Notes: generated from the sequence alone by a model not told the origin. A stretch of 64,000 nucleotides of DNA from Erythrocercus mccallii (GCA_013397435.1 VZRG01000264.1:62001-126000), one strand, 5' to 3'. Shown: positions 44,201 to 59,200, counted from the first letter of the stretch. A program made the numbers and translations.

Positions 44201-47200
44201 TTCCTTCAATTTTTTGTGTTTTGTGGTGATTTACAATATGAGGTGCCTAAGCACACCTTTGTTTGAGATGTTAACACATACTGCTTACTAGAATATTTAT
44301 TTATAGACATTTAAAGCAAAGGAAAGCCTAAGATGCTATATTCATGTGACCTCTTCCTGGTTCAATTACATGACTGTGATGTCTGTATTTTGATATTCGT
44401 GCAAATATTCATGCAATATACACTTCTCTGTGGAGGTCCTGATGAATTTTATCATATTACAGCAAAACTGTATAAGCTTTTCTAATTACAGAAGTGAAAA
44501 ATATAACTTGAATCTTTTATGAACCTTTTTTGGTTCATAAGCCGACTCAGATATTAAACCTTGCTTTAGGTTATCTTTGGATATATCTTCTAGTAAACAA
44601 TATTTCTAGTATTAATTTATGAAGCAAGTATAATAGTATTTATTGAAAAATTTTATCTTCATTATTATAAGTGGATAGTGTTAGGAAAAGACGTGCTCTC
44701 AAGAGACATACAGAAGATTCATGACTCTTTGGCAGAATAGCAGAATGTAACTGCTGTTAGACAAAATTGGTAGTTCTGTAAACAAAAAACATTTGCTTTG
44801 CTGGCATGTATATAAGAGAAAAAACAATAAAAATGGCTTAATGACTTAATGTCGTTTGAGTCTCTTTTTTAAAAGAAAGTAATAATTAAATTTGTCCTGA
44901 TAACTTATTTTTTTAGCAGTTTACATTTTCTTTAATTTTTTCCCCCATTATTATAATTTATGATTTATGTATTTCTTGATGAGCAGGCACAGGTTTTTTA
45001 TTTTGCTGCCTGACAATATGATTGAAACTCTTAAACATGGAAATATTTAATAGAATGTGGTAATGTGAGTACCTGTTACACAGCCTCTTAAGTTGAATAG
45101 AAGCATAAAGTTACTTATAGGAGTATTTGAATTAGGACAAATAAGTTTGAAAATAATTATTTAAATTTCAAAACTTTTTAAATGTTCACACAGCTTCAAC
45201 ATGGATCATATGCATTTTGATCTGAAGAAGAAAAGAGAGTAAAAGAATACACAACTAAACTGTCCTGGAAGACACAATACTTTCTTTTCCTATGTACATC
45301 CTTAGTTTACGTCCAAAGAGGAGGTTCACAAGTTGTCTTCCCTTTCGAAGTTCACAGACTGAGGGTGATTGTTCCTGATCCTTCACATAATCATGTCTGT
45401 AGTGTACCTCTCCCCATGTGCTTGGTAAGGCAAAGCTGCTTCTAATAGCTACCCACTATTCAGTGAATCTCAGGACTCCACAGACATCTGTAGTCATGTT
45501 TGGGGACTGCTGATCAATGTTGAGTCCTCAGTAAAGACCTACTAGGTTGCATTTATAGTAAATACAGGTAAGTGTGTAAGCCCAGTAGGGTGTAGTTAAT
45601 TTTTGTTTTGTTTCTTTGTGTTTTGGGTTTGGGTCTTTTTGAGATTAAAAGTGTTTTTTGAGGTTTTTCTTTGCTTCCTGTTTCTTTTTTCTCATGACTA
45701 GTCAAAAAAAAAAAAAAAAAGAAGTTGCTTTTTATCTTGACGAAGAGTAGGCAAAATGAAAAATCCATCTCATATGCTAGCTTTGTAACTGTAATAAAAA
45801 ATGTTTTTCAAGTGAGAAATGTCTTTCCACAAGAACAAAATCTGAAATATTCAAAACTTCAATTAGTCAAATCTGTACTGCATACTATATGTGAGTGTCA
45901 GTCATCGTGTAACAATGAACAATTATTTTCTTTACTAAGAATGAAATTGCCTTAGAAATAAATAAAGATTAATACAGAGCAGCTTCTGGAAATTTCCCCC
46001 AAGGAATTTTTTGTTGAGGGTTATACCTCAATTATTTGGCAGAGGAAAAGTGATATGACCATGAGGCAAGACTTCTGGTGTAGTTACATACCTTGCTCTG
46101 AATCTGACGTCTGCATGGACATGTGATACACAATTGTACTTAATTGCAGGAAAATTACACTATTTTTGCAGTACAGGAGCCTAAACAAACTGAATTCTTC
46201 TAGCTAGATGGCAAATGAATACATTAAGTTATTTTTCTGGATCATAGCCTAAAACCCAAAACAACCCAAGTAAGACTTAATCAAAGAAGCTTTTAATTTT
46301 TATGAACTTAATTAGGAAGTCTAAATAGTTAAGACTGTGTTGCCTTGGTAAATAATAAATTCAGTGGCCAGAATTTTTCCACAACTAATCTGAATAGAAG
46401 AGCAGTAGCAGAAATAATAAGCCATACAAGAACTGTTTTCTGTATCAGTTTTATGAAAGTAATTTTTACAATGAAAAAGGGAGAAAAAATACAAATTTGC
46501 CAAATCTTGCAGTAACAATAACTGAAGCAATAAATCCCAATAATAATGTATGACTTTATAGGTTTGAAAAGTTCTGTTCTTTTCAAATGTGGAAGTAGTG
46601 GAATCTTTTAAAGTGGTGTATTATGGACCTTCTGTCTTGGAATTAGTGGAATAATTGACTGTATCTACTAAGAAGTTGAAAACTAGGTAAATTATAGACT
46701 CCTATATAATGGATCATTTAAATGGATTTATACAACAAAAACATTGTTAACTCACTTTTTTTTTAATATTAGCATTTAGGAAGTCTTGGTACACTTCATC
46801 AGCTTGCTAATTTGAGTCACCTTTCTTCAATTACTTTCTTTAATGCAGCAAACCAAGGAATTGGTGTGACAAATGTTTCATATACTTCTTCAGCCTTATA
46901 CCAGGTGTAAAATTTGACCATGGGACAGAGATTTATCACTCCACCAAAAAAAAAATAATTCTATATTTTCGCCATTGTCTGATGATTTAGACTTGCTTCC
47001 CACAAAACACTGTCTAGAAATTCAATGACCTAACCTACACCTTTTATTAAAGCTGCTGTATTACCCATGGTGTAGGTGGATATTGACTATATGATCATTT
47101 TTTTTGTAAAAAGTGGCTATGATGCATTATTTTTTTGAGAATAGGACTTAAACTGTTTATAAAATTATTAGGGACAAAACCAATAGAATTAAAACCCAAT

Positions 47201-50200
47201 TATTTCCTCTATCTAAGTGAAATGTATGTATATGCTGAGCATGATGTCACATGGTCTGGAATATCCCTGGTCAGTTGGGGTCACCTGCCCTGACTGTGTC
47301 CCCTCCCAGCCTGCCATGCACCCCCATCTTCCTCACCAGCATGGCCTTAGGAAAAGCAGGAAAGGCCTTGGCTCTGTGCAAGCCCTGCTCAGCAATAACA
47401 ACAAACTGGTGGGTGCAAACAAATTTACCAAATCCAGCTTTGGCTAGAAGATTGTCAACTCTGCATATAGTTCCATATTTTGTGAAAAAAAAAAAAAAAA
47501 AAATAAAAAAATGCAGCTACTGTAGATTGCAATTTCTGGTGAACTTTACTTGTTTTCCAAGATTATTCCAGAAAACCCTAAAGAAATGTAGTCCTGTAGA
47601 AGAATAATTTTGTAGCTAGTGTTCAAATGCTATCAAGATGTTTATTTACATCCTGCACTTTATGATAGAGGAAAAGATGTGAGTAGTATGTTGTCTATAA
47701 AAGAGTGAAGGTAGCTGTGGGTTTTTACTTCATTTTTTTGCAGCACTGATCTATAATCACTAGGTGTCTCACATTAATCAGGCTTGTACAGAGCATCAAC
47801 TAGATATGCCTGCTTGTTTTACCATAAAAACCCAGGAATTCTGAGTTTCTTTGTTTAAAAGATATGTGTTGGCTTTTTTTAAAAAAAGTAATATATTTCT
47901 TAATGGAAGGGATGTATTATCAAATAAAACTTTTCCATGGTTTTACAGAAGAATGTATTTTTTAACAATTCTGTATCAATTTGCATTTAAGTTATTAATT
48001 CCTGTGAAAGTATCTACCTGAATGTCTATTGCAGCTGTGAGTAAATTATAGGCAAAATATATGATTTTTTTGAAAAAACTCTTTCTTCTTGTGGTATAAT
48101 AAGTTGATTAATTATCTAAAACTGATAATTTTCAATATCATGTCAATTTTGTTTTATCAGTTTATTTTCATCATTGAATATTATCAAGATTAGGTAGATG
48201 TGGACTCAGTAGGTAATAGACTAAATCTAGAGTATAGTTTTCCAGCAACATATGCATACATACATTTGGTGTATTCATGATTCTGTGCTTGATAATATAA
48301 AATATATTCAAGTGTGTCTGTTTTTGAATACAATCGCTATAAAGATTTATGTGTACTATATAAATCACTACAACTCTAAATTATGGAATATATATGCAGC
48401 ATAAATGAAGAAGGAGTTTCACTAACTGTTGAAATTTCCTTATTCTCAAATTCTGTGTTGAAAAACTGGTGAACTGTGCAGGAGAAAGGTCATGTCAACA
48501 ATACATTAATTCACCTTGACCATTGAATTACTTTGCAGCAAGTCAAGTAAAGGAGTAATAAAAATCAATTTTGCTTATGTTTTGATTTATTTTGTCACAG
48601 GAAGCTCAGTTTAAGTTCACCATCACTTTATATTATGAAACATGAGGATGAAAACAGCCTGAACATCAAAGCAAAATAGTGTTTAGTACTGAACTACTGA
48701 ACTGTGATTCTTAAAAAATTAATTTTTAAAGTTATATAGTATGATGCTTAATTCTGTATTGCTGAAGGCTAAGAATAAAAGTTTCCTGTTAAAAAAGTTT
48801 TTAAATATTTAATGTATTCACAAAAGATATACTTTTGTGTAGAGTAAATTTCTATTTTGGTAACTTGTTCATTCTAAAAATTAGAACATTTGTAACTGTT
48901 TTAGAAATATCTTTGTTTCTGAGAGTATATTGACATAACTATATAGTCAGATTTGGAATACAGCTTCAGCTCTAGCCAAAGTAAGTAGGAATTGACTTTA
49001 GCAGTACTCAAAGTTAAATGGTTACCTACTTTCAAAAAAACCCCCAAATCCCCCAGACTGTCTTCTTCCTTTTTGTAAAAGTTATGCAGCATGAATACAT
49101 GAGTGGACAATGGACGATATGATGCATTAGCTACATGACACTGGGTAAATTCTGCACTTTTTCAGACCCTCTGAAATATATTCTAGCAATTTCAACGTTT
49201 TACTGTCTAAACCTTCTTAGATTTCGGATGGAGTTACTTTGTGTTACTTTTGCTAAAGGGCTGAGAGATGAATCTTAACCAGATAAGAGATTTCAAGACA
49301 GAAGGGGAGAACTTCCACTTCCTCTTCATTCAGAATACAAAAGTTAAGAATTGCTATGCATCTGTATTTGTGAATAGATAGAATGATGTTAGTCTAGAAT
49401 GTATCTCATGATTAACTTGATGATGCTGCTGGTGGAAACCAGTTATTAGTAAATGATGCTTAGAATTTGTGTATTTTTTGAAGAGGAAGAGCAAAAGCAA
49501 TTTCTTGTGCAACGCCCATCTGTAGTGGACCATTGTTTATGGGTGTCCTTTCCTGCCTGTGATTCCATGCACTCTAAGCCTGTTTTATTAAAAACCAACC
49601 AAGCAACCAACCAACCAACCAAAACATCAAGCAAACAAACTGAACAACAAAACCCCCACAAAAACCCCAAATCCCAACCCCAAAAATAAATGGACTAGAA
49701 CATGGAAATGTCAGACCCGCTAGATGTGAAAAATTGCATTTTAAACATTTACTGAAATCAAAACCATTTAAAAGTTTTGAATTTATGGTTCACAATATAG
49801 GTACTGAAAACAAGGTACTGCTGAAACATTGTCTGCATTTCAATGATAGCATAGCAACTCCCTAAAACTCATTTCTATTAGTATCTTCAGGCCAGAAAAG
49901 CTATTACAGACCTCAGCCAGAATGATGTTTTTTCAGTGAGAATATGTCAATACTGAATCATCTTAACAGGGAATAATTGTCTCATTTGCAGATTGTATAG
50001 GCTTTGCTAATTCTTTATGCTCAGTCATGAATGAATACTTTTTAAAACTTTGCTGAAAAACATTCTGAAATAACATATAATGTAATATTCTTGCCACTTT
50101 TAAAAAACCATTGAAGTTTTTTTATCCTATATAGCAAATACTCAGCTTGTTAAATGTTGTAGCACAAAGGAAAGGGCACATTGGCCATTTAGGGGAATAA

Positions 50201-53200
50201 CATAAAACATTAGTGTTGAATGCTGCATACATTTCCTAAGACATTCTGTGCTTGTATTTTGGGATTGCTGCACTTAATGACTGATAAAGTTTTTCTGATG
50301 CCAGTGTAAATTCTAAATGCTTATTTTTCTGAATTCTAAAATATTAAAATATTAATTTCATTATGCTAAGAACTCTTGCCCTTTTATGCATGTGAATTTA
50401 AAAACAAAACAGCTCATTTATTTGATTAATTCTCATTTTAAGTAAGTTTTATGTATGTTCATAGAACCATACAATAGTTTGTGTTGGAAAAGATGTTTAA
50501 GATCACACAGTTCCACCTCAGTGCCACAGATGGGGAAACCTTCCACTAGACTGGATTAAACAGACCCCCATCCAACCTGGCCTTGAACACATCCAGGGAT
50601 GGGGAATCCACAATTTCTCTGGGCAACCTGTGCCAGTGTATATCTAATGTAAACCTACATTCTTTCAGTTTGAAGCTGTTACCCCTTGCCCTATGAAAGA
50701 TAGGACATGCACCTGTAAAAAGTCTGAAGGCACAATTTTATTTTTTAGGAAACTATAGGAACTTTTAGGGAATTGAGGTTGTATTTACACACCTCTGTGG
50801 AATGATGAATACTTCAATGTAGCAGGGAAAATAAACACAATTTGCGTTATCTAGAAATAATTTAATGTTTTAATAAGTGCATGCTAAGTTGCAAATCTCA
50901 ATTTTATCCCAAATCTTGGTATTTATAAATTAATGTTTTAATATTTTTCTATTATTAAGTCTAATATATGTATGTTGAAATATTGATACAGGAACCAGAT
51001 GTTGAAAAATGTTTTAAGCATCTTTATTTTTATCTTACATATTCTAATTTTTCACCACCAAATAGATATGATTCTGAAGTAAATTTTTAAAAATTCATTA
51101 AGGCAGGCATGTAGTGAGTGTTTAATTGTACTGGCAATGTTTTGCAACTTTTTACACTGAAGATTAAAAAGCAAAAATTATTTTATTAAAGAAGTTGAAA
51201 GCTGAAAATTTCAGAGAGCATTTTATAGAAATGGAAGCAGAAGCAACAGGAGGAAAGATAATTTTTAGCATTAATTAATTCTGTCTAACTGCTACATTTT
51301 AGAATTGTTTGGAAAAATATATTGAATTCTTTTTCTGTACTGTTGAAACCACTATTGATTGCCATGCAAAACTAGATAGGAAAAATGCTGTCTATAACTG
51401 CTGTTTAGTCTGAAATGTAATAATTGCCCATTTCAGTAACTAGTAGTAAGTAGGCAGCGAAGGATCACCTAAAAAAAAGCCCCATAACTTGCACACACCT
51501 GTGAAGTCACACAAGTGAAAAAAATGCTTTTGGTTTCCCTCTTTAAAGGGTGTGTCACTTAGTTCCTTTGGTAAAAATGTCTGCCTCTCCCAGCTTTTCT
51601 TTCAAATGCCCAAAGCTGTGCTAGTGTCATAGTATTGCAGTTGCATAAGGGGAGTGTAAATAGCAGCGCTGCTTTTAGAACATAATTGTTCAAGTGATCT
51701 CAGAGTTCAGCACAGGCGGCTGTTGTGTATCTGCTTTGATAATAATAATTGACACCAGTATAACTTTGTAGCTGGAGTGGATAGTGACATATCATATCAC
51801 TCCTGTTCTATCAGCTTCCGCCCCCTTAAAAACTTCTCAGCCAGTGTCTTCTGGTGAACAGTTACATGCCTGCATAAAAATAAGTGCTTCTACATGCTAC
51901 TCTCAGTGGTGTTTTTCTTAGTTAGTGGACAAGTTTTGGAAAACTAAAATTATTTTTAATACTGTATATAGCTTTGACACAGTTCAAACACTAAAAATAA
52001 TATCTTTTGACTCACTCATATCAGCCTTAGTGTCACATATTAAGAGGTGAAAAAGGGCTTGCACTTTATATGTTTGGCATTTTATTATGTTGCATTATTA
52101 TGCAACAATTTGTAAAAGCGCTTTTCCAGAGCGTTCCAACTACTGGGATATGTCTTTGGAGGCTCAAGTTCTTATGACTTGTTTGAACTTTCTCTTGAAA
52201 AATGCCTCTCAGATTTTTGATTATTCACAGAGATTTCTATTACACACAAGCTTAAAAGTTAGGATTCTGCATTCTGAGAAAATATTGGCAGTTTACAGTG
52301 CTACCAAGTAGCACTGTTGTTTGCAAAATCAGAGTGAAGTTTTTTACTTCAAGCATTAAAAAAATTTGCTGAGTAAAACTGAGTAACAGTGTGCTTACAG
52401 TTTGTTTTATGTCACCAAAGAAACTAATGGACGCAACACTTGTAAAAGCCTTGGAGACAGTGTGCAGTCTGTCACATTGATAAAGTTTTCAATACAAATC
52501 TATATAGAAATCCTTATATGTTTATAGATCTATTATAGGTATACATCAAAAGAATCTTGCATATATACATTGTATGATTTAGAAGTATAATGCAATAATT
52601 TTCAACAGATGTTGCAGGATTTCCTAACATTATAGTGTGTGTGTATAAATTCCAAGTAAGTTTTTTCTTGTTCTTTTCATTGTGACAGGATGATGAAGTA
52701 GTACTTCAGTGTGTTGCCAATATTCACAAAGAACAAAGGAAGTTTTGCTTGGCAGCTGAGGGACTTGGGAATCGCCTGTGCTTTTTGGAGCCAACATCAG
52801 AAGCTAAAGTAAGAAGCTGATACTCTCAACTGGTGTAACTGATCAGTGAATGTTAACCTACTTTTTACAAGCACATTTAATTATGGATTCTTAAATGTGG
52901 TGCTAGAAGGACCATATGTATGCTTTTCTTCTCAACTCCATCTTAGAATTGTTTGCAAAAATTTCCCAGAGACTCCAAATAAATCTTGAGGCACACCTGT
53001 GAACTGTCAAAAGCTGCTATTCTTTGAGAAAATTCCTGTAACTGAAATACTTCCTATTTTCAAGATAAAGTATTCAGAGTGCTATTAAGATTTAAGTTCA
53101 CTAAACTCCCATCTTTCTGTTACTGCTGTAGGTTCAAATATAGTGTTAACACTGGTAATTTTAGAAGCATTGTCACCTGTTAGTTACTGGTGTTAAGTGT

Positions 53201-56200
53201 TGCTGCCGACTTCATTATCAATCAGAAAGTTAAATGTACAGGGACAAGAATGATTAACTGAAAGAGAAGTTTAAAAGATTAAAAATGGCAAATTGAAAAA
53301 AGAAGCTAGAGATATGTGAAGAAAAAAACCAAAACCCCCAGGGTAATAAGCAGAGCTTGAGAGGAGAAAGGAGAGAAGAGATGAAACTGTAAACCTCTAC
53401 TAGAGCAGAACATTAAATCAGAGGAGGAACTCCTCTCTCTCTTTTGGTCTCTCATTTTCCTAAATTGTTTTTATTTCTTCTCTTCTCACCACCTTAAAAA
53501 GCAACATTATCCTGAATTTCATTCTCTCTTTTCACTCTGATTTAAAAAAGAAGTGCATATCCACTTTAAAGCTCATCCATAGCCATGATCTTTGTCTTGC
53601 ATCATAGAATACAGAGTTGTTAAGGTTGGAAAGAATCTGTGAAGGTCATCTAGTCCAAACTCTCCTCTTAGAATAGCTTCAGACAGAACAGATTGCTTAG
53701 GACACTCAGATCAGAGTTTGAGTATCTCCAAGGATGGAAACTCTACAACCTCTCTGGGCAACCTGTTTTACTGTTTACCATGCTCACAATAAAAGTAGGA
53801 GGATTTTGTCATGTTTGAAAAGTATTTCCTGTGGTTCACTTTGTATCAATTTTCTCTTGTCCTTTCACTGTGTTCCACTGTGCAGTCTCTGGATCTGTCT
53901 TTGTGCTTTTCTGCCATGTATTTATGTACATTGATGGTTCCCCTTGAGACTTTTTTCTCTTGGACATATTTTTCTTTGGACATATCAGTGCCAAGAAATT
54001 GGAAAGAAAAGAGTCTGCTGTGAAGTTTCATATTTCAAAAACAGCAGACATATTGATTCAAAACATAAGATTTCATAAAAGAATTCATATGATTATGTCA
54101 TAAGATTCTGAATCTTAGCTGTCTAGTTACTGCTGTAAATATCCTCTATCAACCTCATACATGATATAAGATCATATACCTTCTCTTCTGTTTTTCCAGC
54201 AACATTACAGAATGAATACAATATCCATGGTGTTATTCTAAAAGACAGGAAAGCAATAATACGTAGGGGAAAAGTTTTTGCATTTGAACCTGAAGAAGTT
54301 TCATTTTACTGTGAGGAGTACAGTTCAAGGAAAGTAAAAATGCTATGCTGTCAATTTATGAAGAACGAATTTATATTGTTTTCATACAGGTGATTAGCAT
54401 GTATCTCAAAAACAAATGAGTAGACATTAAGTATAGGTTTAAAAATTAAAACAAACACATGCTCAAACACACTTTTCATCCTGTTTCACCTGTTCTGCTG
54501 ATCTGTTCTTGCACTGTTTAATTTATTTTTGCAGTATGTCCCTCCAGACCTTTGCGTCTGTAATTTCGTCCTTGAACAGTCACTATCTGTCAGAGCACTT
54601 CAAGAAATGCTGGCCAGCACAGGAGATAATGCTAGTGAAGGGGTAAGTAAATTGAACTCAAAGAACATTAAATCTGAATACAGATTGTCCTCATAGTTTT
54701 CCTTGCCTAGGATTTTCTAGAAGAGGCTTCTGATGTCATAATATTCTTGGGACGTTATAGTTCCACTTCTGTAATCACATTAATTTCTCTTTGGCAGTGA
54801 GGAGCTGGTGCAACTGTCTTTTGAATATTTGTCATCCACAGATCCAGAAACATCATCAGTTTGATGCTTTGACCATAATTCTCCAATTTCAGCTGAATCA
54901 AACTGAACTGAACTTTTATTCTCTTACAAACAGAGCATGATAAAACTCTGCGGCTTTACTTATTTTACAACATAATGGCTTATTCTGCACTTCAGATATT
55001 TAACTGGAACATATTATTGCATAGATGGGAAAGATGGAGTTCTATCACCTGTGATCTTGCACTGTCAACCTTTGCATACATGGTTTTCAAACTTCATTAA
55101 CACTGACCTTTTGTTTACCACTGCATAAAAAGTGTGATTTTTTACTTTTGCAATTGCATTGCATTCTATAAAACAAATCTTGATGAAAATAAAAGCATAG
55201 GCTTGGAAAATAAAAAGATTGATTTAAATATTTCTAGGATTCCTAAGAAATTACATAGTTTTTAATATTTCCAAAATATTCACCCCAAAGTGCAGCTGAA
55301 AGATTTAATCTGGGGTTAATAATGATATATGAATATTTTATTTGGGATTGGAAGTAGAAGACATATAAGCTCTTCATTAAAAATGATCACACTCTTGCTT
55401 AAGGAGCAGTAGACAAAAAAAAAGAATATAATCTGTTGTGCTGTATTTATTTTGAAATTGTCCTGCATTTATTTTGAAGTTAGGTGCAATCCATTGGGGA
55501 AGCTGTAATAGGAACATAACAGTTCATACTAATAGCAAGGCTGAAATTAAAAATTATTTGCTTTTCATATTAAATTTAGTTTGGAACTGAGTTCTGCTGC
55601 TAGTTTTAGATTTTTTTCTAGAGAAAGACTGTAGCTTATTCAATTTGGAGGATTTGTTGTTTTAGTTTGGTTGTGTTGTTTTATTTGTTTTTTTTTAATT
55701 AGTCAGCCTTAAGCTTACAAGTGGTTCATTTAGAAACTTTCAGTAATAAAATAGCTGGAAGTGTTTCATTGCTTGTTCTCAGTATTCATATATTTGTTGC
55801 AAACTGAATACATGTAATTTTCTTTTGATGGCATGTTTGTAATTACAGTTGACTTTGCTCTTAAGGTTTTCCTTTTTCATTAAAAAAAAAATCTTAATGC
55901 ATAAAAGAAATTATATTCACTGCAACATGTTTTTCCAGTTTTCTTCACTAAGCAATGACAAGTTCCTGAAGGATTAAAACCATTTTTAATGAATTACATA
56001 GTTTGAAGAAGCTTGGTGGTAGTTTAACTTATGTATTGTTCACAGTGTTTAAAACCATTTGCCTACATATTAATAACCATTATTTGAGTTCTTGGAGTAT
56101 CCTTTAACTATATTTATCCTTTCCAAATCTCATCCAAGGATGAGAACTGACCTTAAATGCCATCCAAAAGGAATTCAAAAGATGTTATATGTTAAATCCT

Positions 56201-59200
56201 CTAAAGGAAGCAAATGGAAAATTCAGTTTTGCCTCTCCCTGATCCTGTCATAGTATTACATATTCAAAATTAATAACTGTACTTGGTTGAAACTATGGAT
56301 GATGTTTTAATGAATCTGAAACATGTTAAACACTAATATTAGCAAGTAGATTTTCTTAGTATAAGCTTAAACTATTCTGGGAAGTAGGTATGTTATTTTC
56401 TCTTTCAGATTTCAGTTTCTGTATGTATATATGTATTTATGTTGTTTTTATTTTTTTAATGCTTGCATGAAGTTTATAAGAAAGGTAAGTAGTATCTCAT
56501 TTAACTTAAAATATGTTTTTGCAAATGCTGTGTTTTACTAATGTAATAAAAATAAGGTAACAATAAAAGCCTTTGTCAAAGAGCAACATTTTTTCCTTTG
56601 CAGATATTTGGTTATTGCTGTAGCTACTTCATTATTATTTCTCCCCAGTGCGTACATTTCATAATTTGTTGGAATATTTGCACTTATTCCTTGAACTGCC
56701 ATAGCTCCTCATGTTGTTGCATGGTTCTGATGATGGTCCACTGAGAGCAGTGGAGTTCTGACCTCATCCCTCCTGTTCTGCAGGCAGCCCAGGGGGGTGG
56801 CCACCGGACCCTGCTGTACGGCCACGCGATACTGCTCCGGCACTCGTTTAGTGAAATGGTGAGTGAGGGAGCTCCTGCACAGAATGAATATTAAATAAAT
56901 AAACATTATTAATTGTTATTAATTAATTAATATTAATTAAAATAATTAATTTTAATATATTGTATAATTAATAAATTAATTATTGTTAATAATAAATAAA
57001 TATTTTTTAAAACCCATAAAAATTCAGAATAATGTTCTTTCCAAGCTATCTTCTGCAACAGATGAAAAATAAGTTAATAACTTGAGGTGTCTCAACACAA
57101 TAGATTTTTTTAAAATTCAGATTCTTTATCTAACTCAGAATTGTAGCTGAAAAGCTCCTTTGGCCATGGATTATTTCTGTGTCCCTAAGGAATTCATTTT
57201 AATGATACTTCCATTAGCAAGTATTTCTACAGCAAATGAGTTAGTTGTGATATATGTTATTTTCTTCCCCATCATATTTTATAAGATAAGGTGTTCCATT
57301 TGACATCCTATAGTTCCCAGGGATTATGCCCACAAAAATGCTGTCTTCAGGCTGCCTTGTATAAATTTCATTATACTTTATTCCACAACTGAAAAATTTC
57401 AGCTATTTTGAATCTTTGACCTACTAGGGCCCATGTAAATGCACCTAATAGAAGGCTGAAGAAATGAGAAGTCAGGAAAATATTTTCCTTCCTTTTTCCT
57501 CTACTAGAAAATGCTACATTAATCTTCAAACTATGTTGCTTATGTTTATAAACCTTGAAAAATGTCGTTGCCTTGATATACCAGAGTTGCAAGTATAATA
57601 ATTTCCTTTGGTATGTTTTTAATGTTTTAATGAATCAAATTTCTTATGATAGGGCTGTAATTAGATGTTTGCCTGTTCCTATCTGATGAGCTGTATGAAA
57701 CTTCAGAAGGCAGAAGATAAATTGCACAGCTGAAGTGGAAATGTGCTTCAGTGGAAAAGGATTTTGATGTTTTAAGTTCAGAAAGAGCTTCTGTATGAGT
57801 AACAACATCATCTTTAACTCATTAAAAAATTAAGTATGATAGTAAGATGAAGTAATGTGAATTTATTCAATTGGCATGTGTGTTAATGGATGCTGTTGGA
57901 TTTTTGTTTTCAATAACTTCACTATTTTGCAGTATTTGACATGTTTAACGTCATCAAGATCCCAGACAGATAAACTCGCATTTGATGTGGGACTACGAGA
58001 AAATGCAGCAGGTATGGCATGTTATTTTTGAAAGAAAATTAGTCACCCATTTCTAGTTTAGAAGAGGCATTGAGTTCAATGTAACAGTAAGGTTATGAAT
58101 GGGATTCTTATGTGTTCATCAGAAATAAGATGACTGAAAGAAATGACTGTTACTACTAATAGCTTTCAGCACATTAAATGACTTTGTGTAAGAATGTGAG
58201 TCTTGCAATTAAACTGACAACACAACTGCAATAAAATGCATGATAATGGTCAGAGAAAAAATATTCTGTTGAATGCAATAAATTTGATGCTTTTTTTTTG
58301 TTCTTTTTTTTTCATTTTGACACTTAGAATATGGAATAGGCAAATACTGGTGCATTCACAATATACATTGTAACCAAGTAACAAAAGAAGTTCGCAACTT
58401 GTAGTGCAGTAAACCAGAAAATATGTAGTGAAGACATTGTCAAAAGAGCTGGATAGAAATATACACATAATATGGACAAACCAGTAATGGGACAAAATGG
58501 AAGAGATACAACACAAACATGACATTATGAGAATGATTTAAAATCTAATTAATGTGTTTCTGGGAGTACTGCCATTACCATTACTGCTGACAGAAATATA
58601 GTAAAAAAATTGTGCTTCCATGAAAACACATATAAATTATGAGTTGCCACTGGGAGCCATATTAAATGAATTTAAAGGTAACTGAGCCACAAAGAACTAC
58701 AAATAGATTTACATGCTGCTCTTTACATAGTGCTCATGGTTTCTGAAATTGATGAGTACTCCTCAGCAAGTAACAGGTGACTAATAATCAGGCCCAGACA
58801 TACATCTTGAAGGAAAAATCTAAGTACCTGTATACACACTACATTGATGTAAAGCTCAAATAAAGAAATACCGATGGTGTTAATATAAACCTGTGCTTTC
58901 CATTGTTTTTTCATTATTTTGGAAATAAATGAAAATCAAATAGACTAATTGATGATGGAGAGGCATTGGCAGTCTAGGTGTTAAAATATAAATTGTAATT
59001 TTTGAATCTGTTCAGTTGACTCTCTACAAAAGTTTGTGTTTTGAATGAATGAACTTTGTCTTTCAGTTGTCTATAGCCATATGGAAGATGGTTTTAGACA
59101 TATTAGCAGCCTGTTACTTGCTTTGATTGTTGCCTTAGATGGAGAACATTTTCTTTAGGCATGTTGAGAAAAGGAATTTATATGATAAAAGGAATATGTG

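Noticed and set aside
45704..45720. Poly-A run as the tail of a processed pseudogene
   Set aside because: No coding sequence of any recognised gene lies upstream; only T/G-rich simple sequence.
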